Shown: piece by piece, positions 15,655 through 24,398 of the stretch
Layout of the letters: each line of letters starts with the position of its first letter
Position numbering within the stretch: position 1 is the first letter of the stretch
Virus record (IMG/VR): IMGVR_UViG_3300045999_011519
Coordinates: 1 to 30,971 of that record
Direction: 5' to 3' (one strand)
DNA: 30,971 nt
Source: a virus
Notes under the pieces: generated by a model
Databases searched by the model: none
The model's input: only the letters and a program-made list of their open reading frames with translations
What the model was told of the DNA's origin: nothing
Program-made: the position numbers and the translations under genes

Positions 15655-15900
15655 ATGGAAAAGAAAAGCTGGTATGAATTTATAGAATCTCAAAATGATG
15701 TAAGATCAAACGTGGGTTTTGATTATGAGGGTAAGATATTCGAAAAAACTCTATCTAATCCCGTATTGGGTGGAGATGCTAATAGGATGGACATATTAGC
15801 AAGTATAGAAAATGTGATTTATTCACTATTTGAAACTACTAAGTATATAAAGAACTATTTTAATTATACTGTTTCTAAAAATAACAAATACGTGAGATAG
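15655..15900 (+). CDS. Small hypothetical protein in wedge operon (81 aa)
   Basis: 81 aa. The ATG follows the gp6-like stop by one nucleotide (TAATATGG), and it ends with the only TAG stop in the window, one nucleotide before the giant wedge gene. The N-terminus is charged and aromatic (KKSWYEFIESQND). The C-terminal half is probably helical (RMDILASIENVIYSLFETTKYIKNYF). No signal peptide, transmembrane segment or enzyme motif is seen. Tight packing between two wedge genes suggests a small baseplate component or an assembly factor, which is inference from context only. Confidence 0.7.
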   Translation: MEKKSWYEFIESQNDVRSNVGFDYEGKIFEKTLSNPVLGGDANRMDILASIENVIYSLFETTKYIKNYFNYTVSKNNKYVR

Positions 15901-15901
15901 G

Positions 15902-18900
15902 ATGGCTTTTCAAAATCTTTTATTCTTTAATAAAAAAGGCGACCAATACAACTTCAAATGGAATGGAGATTATTGGGAAGGATCTGTTCTTTTCGAAAAA
16001 GTTTCAGAAAGGCTTTTTGAGATAGAACACATATTTGTAATAGAGAAATTTCTAGATCTTTCCTCTGATATAAAATACGGATTTCCACATTCTTATGGAG
16101 TTAGTCCAGGATCTCCTGTGTGGAGAACTAGATGGGAATCTAATTACGATGGGAGAACTGATGTTTCTTCCACTATATACACTTATGAGCTGGGTGTTGA
16201 TGGTGAATTGGATGCTCCTATTTTAGTTAAAGCTACGAATGTAGAATTTTATCCAGAGGTTGTAGTTGGTGATACTATATCATCTCCGGAGGGAATAATT
16301 ATAAGCAGTGATATTAATCCTGCTTCGATGCAAATAAACATTGCATTAAATTCTAATACCGAAGGAATATACGACAGAACATTAATCCTAGAAGATTATA
16401 CAGATCCTAATAATCCTGTGACTATAATGTCAATAAACTTCCACGGAGAAGTCGAAGGAGAGGACAGTAGATTAGCAGTAATATTAGGTAACTTTGGTAG
16501 ATCTTTTAATCCAGAGGATGCTTTAATAGTAAGGGATAGCGACATAAAAGAGGAATTTCCTGATTATGAAATAATAAACAAGAAAAGAAAAGAGCTACTA
16601 CTTACTGGGGAGACTATATTTCCCTATTTAGGATCTTATAAATCCCTATTCAATGCCATAAAATTCTTTGGATACTATGACCTTAGAGTAAAGGAGTACT
16701 GGTTAAATATTAAAAAAGATGACGCTGACACATTAACACCTCTACAACAAAACCAAACAATATTAAATCAGTTATCTCAGCCAAATATAGAAGGGCAAAG
16801 TAAGCTTGAGTTAATAAGCAGTTTAATAAAAGATGAAAACGAGGGTAAGTTTAAACAAGTAGAGGTTTACGGAAAAAATAAAGATGGCACTTTTGGATTA
16901 AAAAAACAACTTGATAAAATATTCCCGTCTAAGTCTTACAAGAAGACATCTCTTTTTGGCCTTTTCTACGACATAAATAAAGTAGTTGAGGATCAGGACG
17001 AGGATCAATACGGCTATCCCATTGTGGAAGACAGCTTTTTGTTTAGCCCGGAAGAGGTTCTCATAAAACTTTTTGGCTTAAAAGAAAGACTTAAAAATGA
17101 TTATCTTCCATTAAATGCTAGAATAATAGACATTACTGGGGAAGGAATATATTTTAATATCTACAAAACTAGAGGGTGGACAGACTCAGTAGATATAAGC
17201 GAGATAAAAGGTGGTATCGAGGTAGACTTTAGTGTCTTTCCTAATGAGGGATACGTAGAGGATTTAAGACCATTTTACATAAAGCCAAATCAATCTGGAA
17301 TTTTATATCCAGCGGTAAATGGAGCTGAGCCGGGTATAAGTTATTATGGTAACACCGTGGATCCATATTCTTTTTTCCAGAAGTATCCAAAAAGTGCTAT
17401 TCCTGATTTAGAATCTGCAATAGTGAGTTTTTATGATGATCAAAAAGCGGGAGTAATGCCTAAGTTTCTTGGTGACGGAGATTATGATCCACCAGGATAC
17501 AAACTTTTCTCTGATGGCAGCGATTACGTTTTTCCTGCTGGGTGTCCGATTATAATAAAAAATAACACTTTTAATCTTTCTTGGGAGGAAATAAGCGGAA
17601 GCTGGACCTCATTCGACACAACTATAACAACTACAAATTTACAAATAGCTAGTTACACAAGTACAGCTTCTTCTAATCCTGGAGGAAATTTACAGACTGC
17701 AACAAGCACTGACACTTTTACTTTACCTACGACTTTCCCTAGCAATCTAACTATTAACATAGGAACGGGCAACAATTGGTTTAGTACAACCTCTCCACAG
17801 ATTATTTTAGTAAGAATAGAATCTGCAGACAATCCTGGTAACTTAGTTCTTGGGTATTGTAGCTCAGGAGACTACAACACAGTTACCGGGGACTTGTACG
17901 TGGAGTTTATGTACACTAGAGGATCCGGGGAATATTCAAACTGGAAAGTAACTCCTACTAATTTAGGATTTAGTTCTTATGTTTTTGACTACTATGAAAA
18001 CTTTGTTCATTCTAACGGGTTTTATTCTTGGGATAGAATACCTTATTTGGACTTTTATGAAATTGAATGGACCATATACAAGGATGATGATGACAAACCA
18101 TATTTCTTCCAAATAACTGGGGATCTTCCTGGATTAGATACACTTGTTCATTTTTTACCTTATGATGGGAATTACAATGTTAAGTGCAGGGTTTGGGACA
18201 CTTTAAATTCCATATCACTTGGAATAAAAAGAGGCGTAGTAAAAGTAGCAAAAAGAGGAATAGAATTAAACACAATAACAAGATTTAGGGAATCTGAGAC
18301 TTACAACTGGGACAACATGCCTCTTAAATGGGATAGTTATTTCTCACAGTGGCTATTCCCTGTTGAGAACACCAATAAAATAATTGATATCTCACAATTC
18401 ATACAGAGCTACCCTGAGTATTCTAATAACTTTGAGGAGGGTCAGCAATGTGAAGTTCTAACCAAACTACCCGAAATAAAATCCACTTCAATTTTTGATG
18501 TTGGTGTGGATGAGATTTCTATATCAACAATAGCTAGTAATTACAATGGTAGCGGTTACGATTTAGCTACTGTGACCACTTTAACACCACACGGATACAC
18601 ATCAGGAAGCAATGTTTGGATATACGATTCTACTGGAGCACCATATGGACAGTATCCTATAACAGTAACCGGAACAACAACTTTCCAAATTCCTGAGATA
18701 GAGGTTACTCCAATATCTGGGGGATATGTTTACGGTTCTGGTACAGTTAAAATAATTGCAGATTCTGTCGAAATTGCTTCCTGTAATTTTCAGGGTGATC
18801 TTAATGCTACGTGTAGTTTACTTTATAGCTCAATAAATTCATCACCAATAAATCCAAAATATAAGGTTATCAATCTAATTGATTCTTCTGTTAATGGATA

Positions 18901-21900
18901 CAAGACGTTTACTTTACAAGCCCCAAATAATTCAGGAGCTTTATGGAACGGTAAACCCGTTATAATACAAGTTACTGGTTCTATTCTAGCTTCCCCTTCT
19001 TCCACTACATTCTCTGGTGGATTTAACGAAACTGAAGCTTATGTGCCTTACGATTTTGGATCTCTTCCTAAAAAAGAAATGAAGTACTGGGGAACTAAAA
19101 GATTATCCTGGGACACTTTCGAAGATTTTGCTTTTGAAAAGGCTTATGCTCATACATGGGATATGTATGATTATCATAATGATTGGTTAGGTGGTTTTGA
19201 TCTTTATTCTTTACAATATGGTGATAGGGTTAGAGTTTCTGGAGACTCCTTGGGTATGGTATTTACAGAAACAGATTCGCCTGGGAATAATTATTTAGAT
19301 CTTAGTGAAGCAGCAGATCAGTTAAACGATTCAATAGAGACAAATATAGATAGATTTGATTATATTGTTAGAGGGTTTTCTGAATTGCCAAACAACTTCT
19401 ATATAAACAGTAATCCAATTTCACCAGATCTTAGCACCAACCCAGGTCCTAAAAATATCACATCATCTTTCTATAAAATACCCGCATACTCTCCAGTTTT
19501 ATTTTACCCGACTGGTATAGCTTGGGATGCTGATGGAGATATATGGGTAACTGGTGAAGACGTAGTAAAATTTGACGGATTAAACTACACCACATATGAT
19601 TCTAGTAATAGTGTTATGCCTGGTGTTTCTACTCCTACTAACTGTATAAAGATAGACAGGAATGATGATAAGTGGATAGGAATAAATAACAATTTAGTTC
19701 CTTTAGTTAAAATAAACGATAAGGATCCAACTAAAAGTATAGCTTATTCAGTAAGTGATTTCATAGATAATTCTGGTAATCCCGTAAGTCCCATTACAGC
19801 TTCTAGTATAAATGCAATTGAGATTAACCCTCAATCTGGTGATGTATTTGCAGCATTTACTTGTAACGGATCTCCTTCATTTGATGGGTTACTTTTCTAT
19901 GACTCCCATGCTAAGTCGTGGCACCTTTATACAACTAATAATTCGGAGCTTCCTTCCGACAATATTAGGGATCTAAAGTTGGAACATTATGGGATCAACA
20001 AATGGTATCTTTGGATAGCAACAGATAATGGACTTTCCCGATTCAATGGTGTTGATTTCAAGAATTACAATATGAATAATTCCGGATTACCCGATAGCGA
20101 TTTATATTCTATTGAAATTGATAAATTGGGTCATAAATGGATTGGAACTTCGTCTTCTTTAGTTTATTGGGATCACACGAGATGGGCGGTATGGAACAAT
20201 GGAACTAATCCCGAAATATCTCTGGGTAGATTTGCAAATATCACTGAAACTGGAAATGCAAATATATGGTTTACTATTGACGTTGGAACATCTCCAGGAA
20301 ATTCTGAGTTATATTTCTTTGATGGGTATTTCTTTACAAAGGTTCTATATAGGAATGATGGCGTAACATTAATAAATCCTTGTAATGGATTAAACGGAAA
20401 AGTGCTACTTTCTGCTCCTTGGAAAACTATTAAAAATGGGGAAACAACATATCCTAAGAATTTAATTTTTGCTACTGAGGATGGTGAGATCGGTAAGCTT
20501 GATTATGTTATACCACATATCCATGCTTCATCAAAAATTGCAGATCTCAAAGGTTGGGATTTTATTTATCATGAGACGTCTACACCTCTACCTTCTATAG
20601 AATATATTTACAATAGTGGAGTTGGTGCTTCCCAATTAGGGTTTAATTTTATAGTTGGTCCATTTAATGACAATATAACTTTAAATTCTGATTATACAAG
20701 ACCAGTCATGCCCAATGTGGACAGATACTCTTGGTATAAGCCTGTTTGGCAGCGTTATAGCATCGATCGTCTGAAAGATCAGTTTCCATCTTTAAACTTG
20801 GATCATGTCTTCTTATACGCTCCGCTACGAGATATTATAACAGGTAAAGCAACTAAGGAGCCTTATTGGAAAAATTCACAGATAGAAAGGATCGCACAGA
20901 AAAAGTCTAGGGATCTATTTGAGAATTTTGAATGGGTTATAACATTAGGAAACAGCAATCCTGACCAGGGTGTTAAAGTCACTGTTGATAACGAAGGTGA
21001 TATTATAGCAATAGGAGATTTTACTGGGACTATATTCATGGGTGAGGTAAACAACATAGGAACACAGGATGTTTATTTAAACACATTAGACCAGGGTGTT
21101 TATGTTGCTAAGTATAATAAAGGTGGAGTTTTACAATGGGCAAGAGCAATAGGGTCAACTTCCCCACAAGGACCTATATACGGAAGATCCGTTATAACTG
21201 ACGAAAATGGAAACATATATGTTGTTTGTGATAATAGTCTAACTGGATTTATTGAAATAAATAAATACAACTCTGATGGGGATTCATTAAACATAATCAA
21301 TATCCCGGTTACACCATCACAATTCATAGGTGATATTAAAGCAGACAAATACGAGAACGTCTATATATGTGGCGGATTTGAAGGAACGTTAACTCTTGGA
21401 GCATTTAGCCTTACCTCAGTAGGACAGGATGCTGGATTTGTTGCCAAACTAGATTCAACATTAAGCTTTGTTTGGGCTAAGCAATTAAGCGACAGTAACT
21501 ACTCTAAAGCTAATGAAATAGCAATATTAAAAGAGGAGTATTTATATTTAACAGGCGTCTTTGACACACAAGTTAATCTGGGCACAATACAGTTAACCGG
21601 GGTTGGAAATCCGGATATGTTTGTTGCTAAACTTTATACAGGGGATGGTACATGTCTATGGGCTGATTCATTCGCTTATAACTCGTCCACATCATTTAGT
21701 GACACTTCAGTTTGTATAGATCCTAAAGGACACGTTTTAGTCACTGGATCTTTTGAAGGTACAATAGAAATAGAGGGAACTCAGATTTCTTCTTTCCCTG
21801 GTACCACTGATATATTTCTAATTAAGCTCCTATCGACTGGAAAGCTAATGTGGATGAAAATGTGTGGAGGAGCTTCCGGGGATACCGCTCATGATGTCGA

Positions 21901-22687
21901 AAGTGATTCCGAAGAGAATGTTTATATAACAGGGTCATACACTTCCCCAGCTTACTTTTCTCCTGAAGAGATAGAATCCAGAGGAGGTACTGATATTTAT
22001 TTGACAAAGTTTAATAAGGATGGATTACTTGTTGATATAGTAACTGCAGGTGGGATGAATAACGACTCAGGTGCGGATTTAGTTTTAGATAGTGAAGAAA
22101 ATATTTATATAACGGGATACTTTGAAGGAGAATCTGAATTTTCTCCTTATGTTGTTCTTTCCCCTCCAGGAGGTAGCTTAGATGCTTTCTTAGGTAAGAT
22201 ACCTAAACAAAGATTCCAGACCGGTTTAAAAATAGGAGGGGTTCAATCATGGTTGGGCTCACATTCTTGGTCTTGGAGAGAGGATAAATTCTACCAGGAG
22301 GAATTTGAAATACCGATAGCAACAACAATATTTATAAACCCTATAGATTCATTAATACCTGGTAAGAAGGATCATATATGGACTTTAAGAGACACTGAGA
22401 GCAATAACGTTATTGTTAAAATCAGAAAAACTCCTTATTTTATATGGACCTTCGTAACACCAGGATTCTATACTATATCTTGTGAATTACAAGACGCAAA
22501 TGGTAACATATATGAAACTGAGCACAAGGGCAAAATAAGAGTAATAGATCACAAGACTCCTTTTGCTGGCGACTTAACACCTGAGGTTGTTAATCCGAGT
22601 GACTATCTGCTTAGATCAATATACTACGATAGGAAGGATTTTGGATTTCCTCCGTACTCAAGGTTTGATATACAAGCTGATGTTTAA
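15902..22687 (+). CDS. Giant baseplate wedge protein, gp7-like, fused to two beta-propellers
   Basis: 2261 aa, twice T4 gp7 (1032 aa). Residues 1-480 look like the wedge core, with a motif around 250-270 (SLFNAIKFFGYYDLRVKEYW) found in gp7-like proteins of large myophages. About 700-777 is PKD/Ig-like (YEIEWTIYKDD, NYNVKCRVWDT). About 1205-1440 carries propeller repeats: GIAWDADGDIWVTG, CIKIDRNDDKWIGINN, LYLWIATDNGLSRFNG-type and SIEIDKLGHKWIGTSS. About 1673-2097 is a second set with SBBP-like repeats: TVDNEGDIIAIGDFTG, VITDENGNIYVVCD, CIDPKGHVLVTGSFEG, VESDSEENVYITGSY and VLDSEENIYITGYFEG. About 2140-2213 is a second PKD-like domain. The propellers could recognise glycans or proteins at the cell surface (inference). 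It follows the 81-aa gene by one nucleotide and meets phoH tail to tail. Confidence 0.7.
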   Translation: MAFQNLLFFNKKGDQYNFKWNGDYWEGSVLFEKVSERLFEIEHIFVIEKFLDLSSDIKYGFPHSYGVSPGSPVWRTRWESNYDGRTDVSSTIYTYELGVDGELDAPILVKATNVEFYPEVVVGDTISSPEGIIISSDINPASMQINIALNSNTEGIYDRTLILEDYTDPNNPVTIMSINFHGEVEGEDSRLAVILGNFGRSFNPEDALIVRDSDIKEEFPDYEIINKKRKELLLTGETIFPYLGSYKSLFNAIKFFGYYDLRVKEYWLNIKKDDADTLTPLQQNQTILNQLSQPNIEGQSKLELISSLIKDENEGKFKQVEVYGKNKDGTFGLKKQLDKIFPSKSYKKTSLFGLFYDINKVVEDQDEDQYGYPIVEDSFLFSPEEVLIKLFGLKERLKNDYLPLNARIIDITGEGIYFNIYKTRGWTDSVDISEIKGGIEVDFSVFPNEGYVEDLRPFYIKPNQSGILYPAVNGAEPGISYYGNTVDPYSFFQKYPKSAIPDLESAIVSFYDDQKAGVMPKFLGDGDYDPPGYKLFSDGSDYVFPAGCPIIIKNNTFNLSWEEISGSWTSFDTTITTTNLQIASYTSTASSNPGGNLQTATSTDTFTLPTTFPSNLTINIGTGNNWFSTTSPQIILVRIESADNPGNLVLGYCSSGDYNTVTGDLYVEFMYTRGSGEYSNWKVTPTNLGFSSYVFDYYENFVHSNGFYSWDRIPYLDFYEIEWTIYKDDDDKPYFFQITGDLPGLDTLVHFLPYDGNYNVKCRVWDTLNSISLGIKRGVVKVAKRGIELNTITRFRESETYNWDNMPLKWDSYFSQWLFPVENTNKIIDISQFIQSYPEYSNNFEEGQQCEVLTKLPEIKSTSIFDVGVDEISISTIASNYNGSGYDLATVTTLTPHGYTSGSNVWIYDSTGAPYGQYPITVTGTTTFQIPEIEVTPISGGYVYGSGTVKIIADSVEIASCNFQGDLNATCSLLYSSINSSPINPKYKVINLIDSSVNGYKTFTLQAPNNSGALWNGKPVIIQVTGSILASPSSTTFSGGFNETEAYVPYDFGSLPKKEMKYWGTKRLSWDTFEDFAFEKAYAHTWDMYDYHNDWLGGFDLYSLQYGDRVRVSGDSLGMVFTETDSPGNNYLDLSEAADQLNDSIETNIDRFDYIVRGFSELPNNFYINSNPISPDLSTNPGPKNITSSFYKIPAYSPVLFYPTGIAWDADGDIWVTGEDVVKFDGLNYTTYDSSNSVMPGVSTPTNCIKIDRNDDKWIGINNNLVPLVKINDKDPTKSIAYSVSDFIDNSGNPVSPITASSINAIEINPQSGDVFAAFTCNGSPSFDGLLFYDSHAKSWHLYTTNNSELPSDNIRDLKLEHYGINKWYLWIATDNGLSRFNGVDFKNYNMNNSGLPDSDLYSIEIDKLGHKWIGTSSSLVYWDHTRWAVWNNGTNPEISLGRFANITETGNANIWFTIDVGTSPGNSELYFFDGYFFTKVLYRNDGVTLINPCNGLNGKVLLSAPWKTIKNGETTYPKNLIFATEDGEIGKLDYVIPHIHASSKIADLKGWDFIYHETSTPLPSIEYIYNSGVGASQLGFNFIVGPFNDNITLNSDYTRPVMPNVDRYSWYKPVWQRYSIDRLKDQFPSLNLDHVFLYAPLRDIITGKATKEPYWKNSQIERIAQKKSRDLFENFEWVITLGNSNPDQGVKVTVDNEGDIIAIGDFTGTIFMGEVNNIGTQDVYLNTLDQGVYVAKYNKGGVLQWARAIGSTSPQGPIYGRSVITDENGNIYVVCDNSLTGFIEINKYNSDGDSLNIINIPVTPSQFIGDIKADKYENVYICGGFEGTLTLGAFSLTSVGQDAGFVAKLDSTLSFVWAKQLSDSNYSKANEIAILKEEYLYLTGVFDTQVNLGTIQLTGVGNPDMFVAKLYTGDGTCLWADSFAYNSSTSFSDTSVCIDPKGHVLVTGSFEGTIEIEGTQISSFPGTTDIFLIKLLSTGKLMWMKMCGGASGDTAHDVESDSEENVYITGSYTSPAYFSPEEIESRGGTDIYLTKFNKDGLLVDIVTAGGMNNDSGADLVLDSEENIYITGYFEGESEFSPYVVLSPPGGSLDAFLGKIPKQRFQTGLKIGGVQSWLGSHSWSWREDKFYQEEFEIPIATTIFINPIDSLIPGKKDHIWTLRDTESNNVIVKIRKTPYFIWTFVTPGFYTISCELQDANGNIYETEHKGKIRVIDHKTPFAGDLTPEVVNPSDYLLRSIYYDRKDFGFPPYSRFDIQADV

Positions 22688-23355
22688 CTAGTATATTCTC
22701 TATAAACATCTAGTATTTCTGGAACTATAGGATGTCTATGGTTTTTCTTGAGTGTAATAACTTTAACCCCACTAACTCTAGATGCTATAGTATTAAGAAA
22801 GTCCAATCCCGATTCTTTCTTATTTTTTAAATCTATCTGCGATGTATCACCACATATGATAAGTTTGGAGTTAACACCAAGTCTACCAAGAACCATTTCC
22901 ATCTGACTCATGGTTACGTTTTGTGCCTCGTCAACTATAACGCATGAGTTTACTAAAGTTCTACCTCTCATAAAAGGAAAAGGAAGTATTTCTATTATAC
23001 CCTCAGTGATAAGTTTTTGTACCTTATCCTTGTCATAGATCATTTCTAAGTTAGCATAAATAGGTGCTAACCATGGATCCATTTTCTCTCTAAGATCGCC
23101 TGGAAGAAATCCTATATCTTCTTTAGCAACCGTTGGTCTTGTTATCACCAATCTTTCAATCTCTCGGTTAAAAAGAAGATCAAGAGCTATCTGAACTGCT
23201 AATAAGGTTTTACCAGATCCTGCAGCTCCTTTTAAAACACTGACTGGTGTCTCAAGGATTATATTCTTTGCCTCCTTTTGTTCCTCGTTTAATGTGAGTT
23301 TAAATTTGATTGGGTTTTTAGGTTTTCTCTTTTGAGTCCAATTACTTCCTGTCAT
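22684..23355 (-). CDS. phoH: PhoH-family P-loop ATPase
   Basis: 223 aa, essentially the PhoH ATPase domain, an RNA-helicase-like P-loop NTPase common in large phages whose role there is unsettled (phosphate starvation or RNA metabolism have been proposed). Visible motifs are LNEEQKEA, Walker A GAAGSGKT (43-50), ITRPTVAKEDIGFLPG (71-86), Walker B with VDEAQN (141-146), GDTSQID (169-175) and the terminal Arg motif NHRHP (205-209). The start ATG is preceded on its own strand by an A-rich run and an 8-bp dyad about 18 nt upstream. It is the only minus-strand gene in the window. Its stop shares the TTAA at 22684-22687 with the stop of the wedge gene. It separates two + strand structural blocks and probably has its own promoter. 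Confidence 0.95.
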   Translation of the reverse strand: MTGSNWTQKRKPKNPIKFKLTLNEEQKEAKNIILETPVSVLKGAAGSGKTLLAVQIALDLLFNREIERLVITRPTVAKEDIGFLPGDLREKMDPWLAPIYANLEMIYDKDKVQKLITEGIIEILPFPFMRGRTLVNSCVIVDEAQNVTMSQMEMVLGRLGVNSKLIICGDTSQIDLKNKKESGLDFLNTIASRVSGVKVITLKKNHRHPIVPEILDVYREYTS

Positions 23356-23466
23356 AAGATTTTTTTTATTTTAAGAAACATATTCGATGTTTCTCTGTTT
23401 AATAATTAACCCTGTCTTTTCTTAAAGTATTAAGTACAGGATATATATCAAAAAAAGAAAAATCAA
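23356..23466. promoter_or_regulatory. Divergent intergenic region between phoH and the fibre block
   Basis: 111 nt, the largest non-coding gap. It should hold a leftward promoter for phoH and a rightward promoter for the 23467 gene. Seen in it: a perfect 8-bp dyad at 23374-23394 next to phoH, the AT-rich TTAATAATTAA, and CTTAAAGTATTAAGTA followed by GATATATATC and AAAAAAAGAAAAATCAA before the rightward ATG. The word AAGTATTAA recurs in the spacer before the 24399 gene. No exact Bacteroidetes -7 TAnnTTTG or T4 late TATAAATA box is found, so the promoters are inferred from layout. Confidence 0.45.
23374..23394. promoter_or_regulatory. Perfect 8-bp dyad (AGAAACAT / ATGTTTCT)
   Basis: The arms AGAAACAT and ATGTTTCT are exact reverse complements around the 5-nt loop ATTCG. 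It lies 18 nt upstream of the phoH ATG, so it would be in the phoH leader or overlap its promoter. It could be an operator for a dimeric repressor or an RNA hairpin controlling phoH translation. No U-tract follows directly on the + strand, so a standard terminator is unlikely in that direction. Confidence 0.4.
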
Positions 23467-24384
23467 ATGGCAATTACAATTACCGAAATCCTTGGAACCG
23501 ATTCTATTTCCGGATCAAGATTAACTATTAATGCTAACTTTTTGCTATTAGAGAATGCCTATAATGATCTAGAAAACACTTTTAATATTAATGTTTTAAC
23601 TGGATCACTAGACGTTTCTAACGCTTCGAGTGGACAAATTAAATCTAAATCAATGCTAACAAATAGCTTGGTTATGCCTGCTTCAGGCTCTCCAACCATA
23701 CAAATTTATGGAACAGGAGCCAGTGGAGGATCTTTAATTGCCTCGAATACTGTAGCGGCAGCAACTGGTATATTCTCTAACGTGATTCAGGTTAATAGTT
23801 TTGGAGCATCTGGCCCCGCTACATTGGGAGCAACAGCAACGTTTCAAGGAACTGTTAGCTTAGAAGGTAGAACGAGCATTGGAGCTTCTGGTAATTTTGT
23901 TAACACGAATAGAAAAGCAAGCGTTGGTTCAACAACAGCTTTTCCTTCAGCTCCTGGAGCTGGTGTTACTGGAACATATTCAGTACCTTATCAATTAACA
24001 CTAACCGAAAATGTTATCTATATACAATCAGACTTTGTTTCGAGTGCGCCTGCTGACACTGCAAACGCAACTGGATTTTTCTTTTACGCAACAACTGGCG
24101 CTGGAGCAACTTCTTCTGCTATCCCTGCGGGTTACACTGTGACATTAATCGACACCGCAACTAGTACTGGACTAATCTCTACTGGTGTGACTGGTCCTTC
24201 GCCATATTACTATACAGGATTTTCAACTGGTGACGGAGCATACTCCGATCCATCTATTCAAACTTCAGGTAACCCATATAAGTCTTCTATTACTCTTATG
24301 TGGGAACCTAGAATAGATCAATCAGCTGGTACTCAAAAAGGATCTTGGGTGGTTGTAAATGACACTCAAGGATTCACATACTAA
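23467..24384 (+). CDS. Fibre-like virion protein rich in Gly/Ala/Ser/Thr
   Basis: 305 aa. The N-terminus (SISGSRLTINANFLLLENAYNDLENTFNI) is like the 'SR..iN.NF..L...i' start seen in many fibre or whisker proteins of large phages, where a helical bundle anchors the trimer. Residues about 60-170 have low-complexity short strands rich in G, A, S and T (GASGPATLGATATFQGTVSL), consistent with a triple-stranded beta fibre. The C-terminal half is a compact beta-rich domain with aromatic residues, ending GSWVVVNDTQGFTY, suitable as a tip. No chaperone or catalytic motif is visible. It opens the second + strand block after the divergent region, with ATG behind AAAGAAAAATCAA. Whether it sits on the tail, neck or head cannot be told. 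Confidence 0.6.
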   Translation: MAITITEILGTDSISGSRLTINANFLLLENAYNDLENTFNINVLTGSLDVSNASSGQIKSKSMLTNSLVMPASGSPTIQIYGTGASGGSLIASNTVAAATGIFSNVIQVNSFGASGPATLGATATFQGTVSLEGRTSIGASGNFVNTNRKASVGSTTAFPSAPGAGVTGTYSVPYQLTLTENVIYIQSDFVSSAPADTANATGFFFYATTGAGATSSAIPAGYTVTLIDTATSTGLISTGVTGPSPYYYTGFSTGDGAYSDPSIQTSGNPYKSSITLMWEPRIDQSAGTQKGSWVVVNDTQGFTY

Positions 24385-24398
24385 TTAAGTATTAATAA

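Noticed and set aside
15898-15900. Possible TAG recoding, as in some gut phages
   Set aside because: The TAG is directly followed by the next gene's ATG in a different frame, and no other TAG interrupts a good frame, so it is a normal stop.
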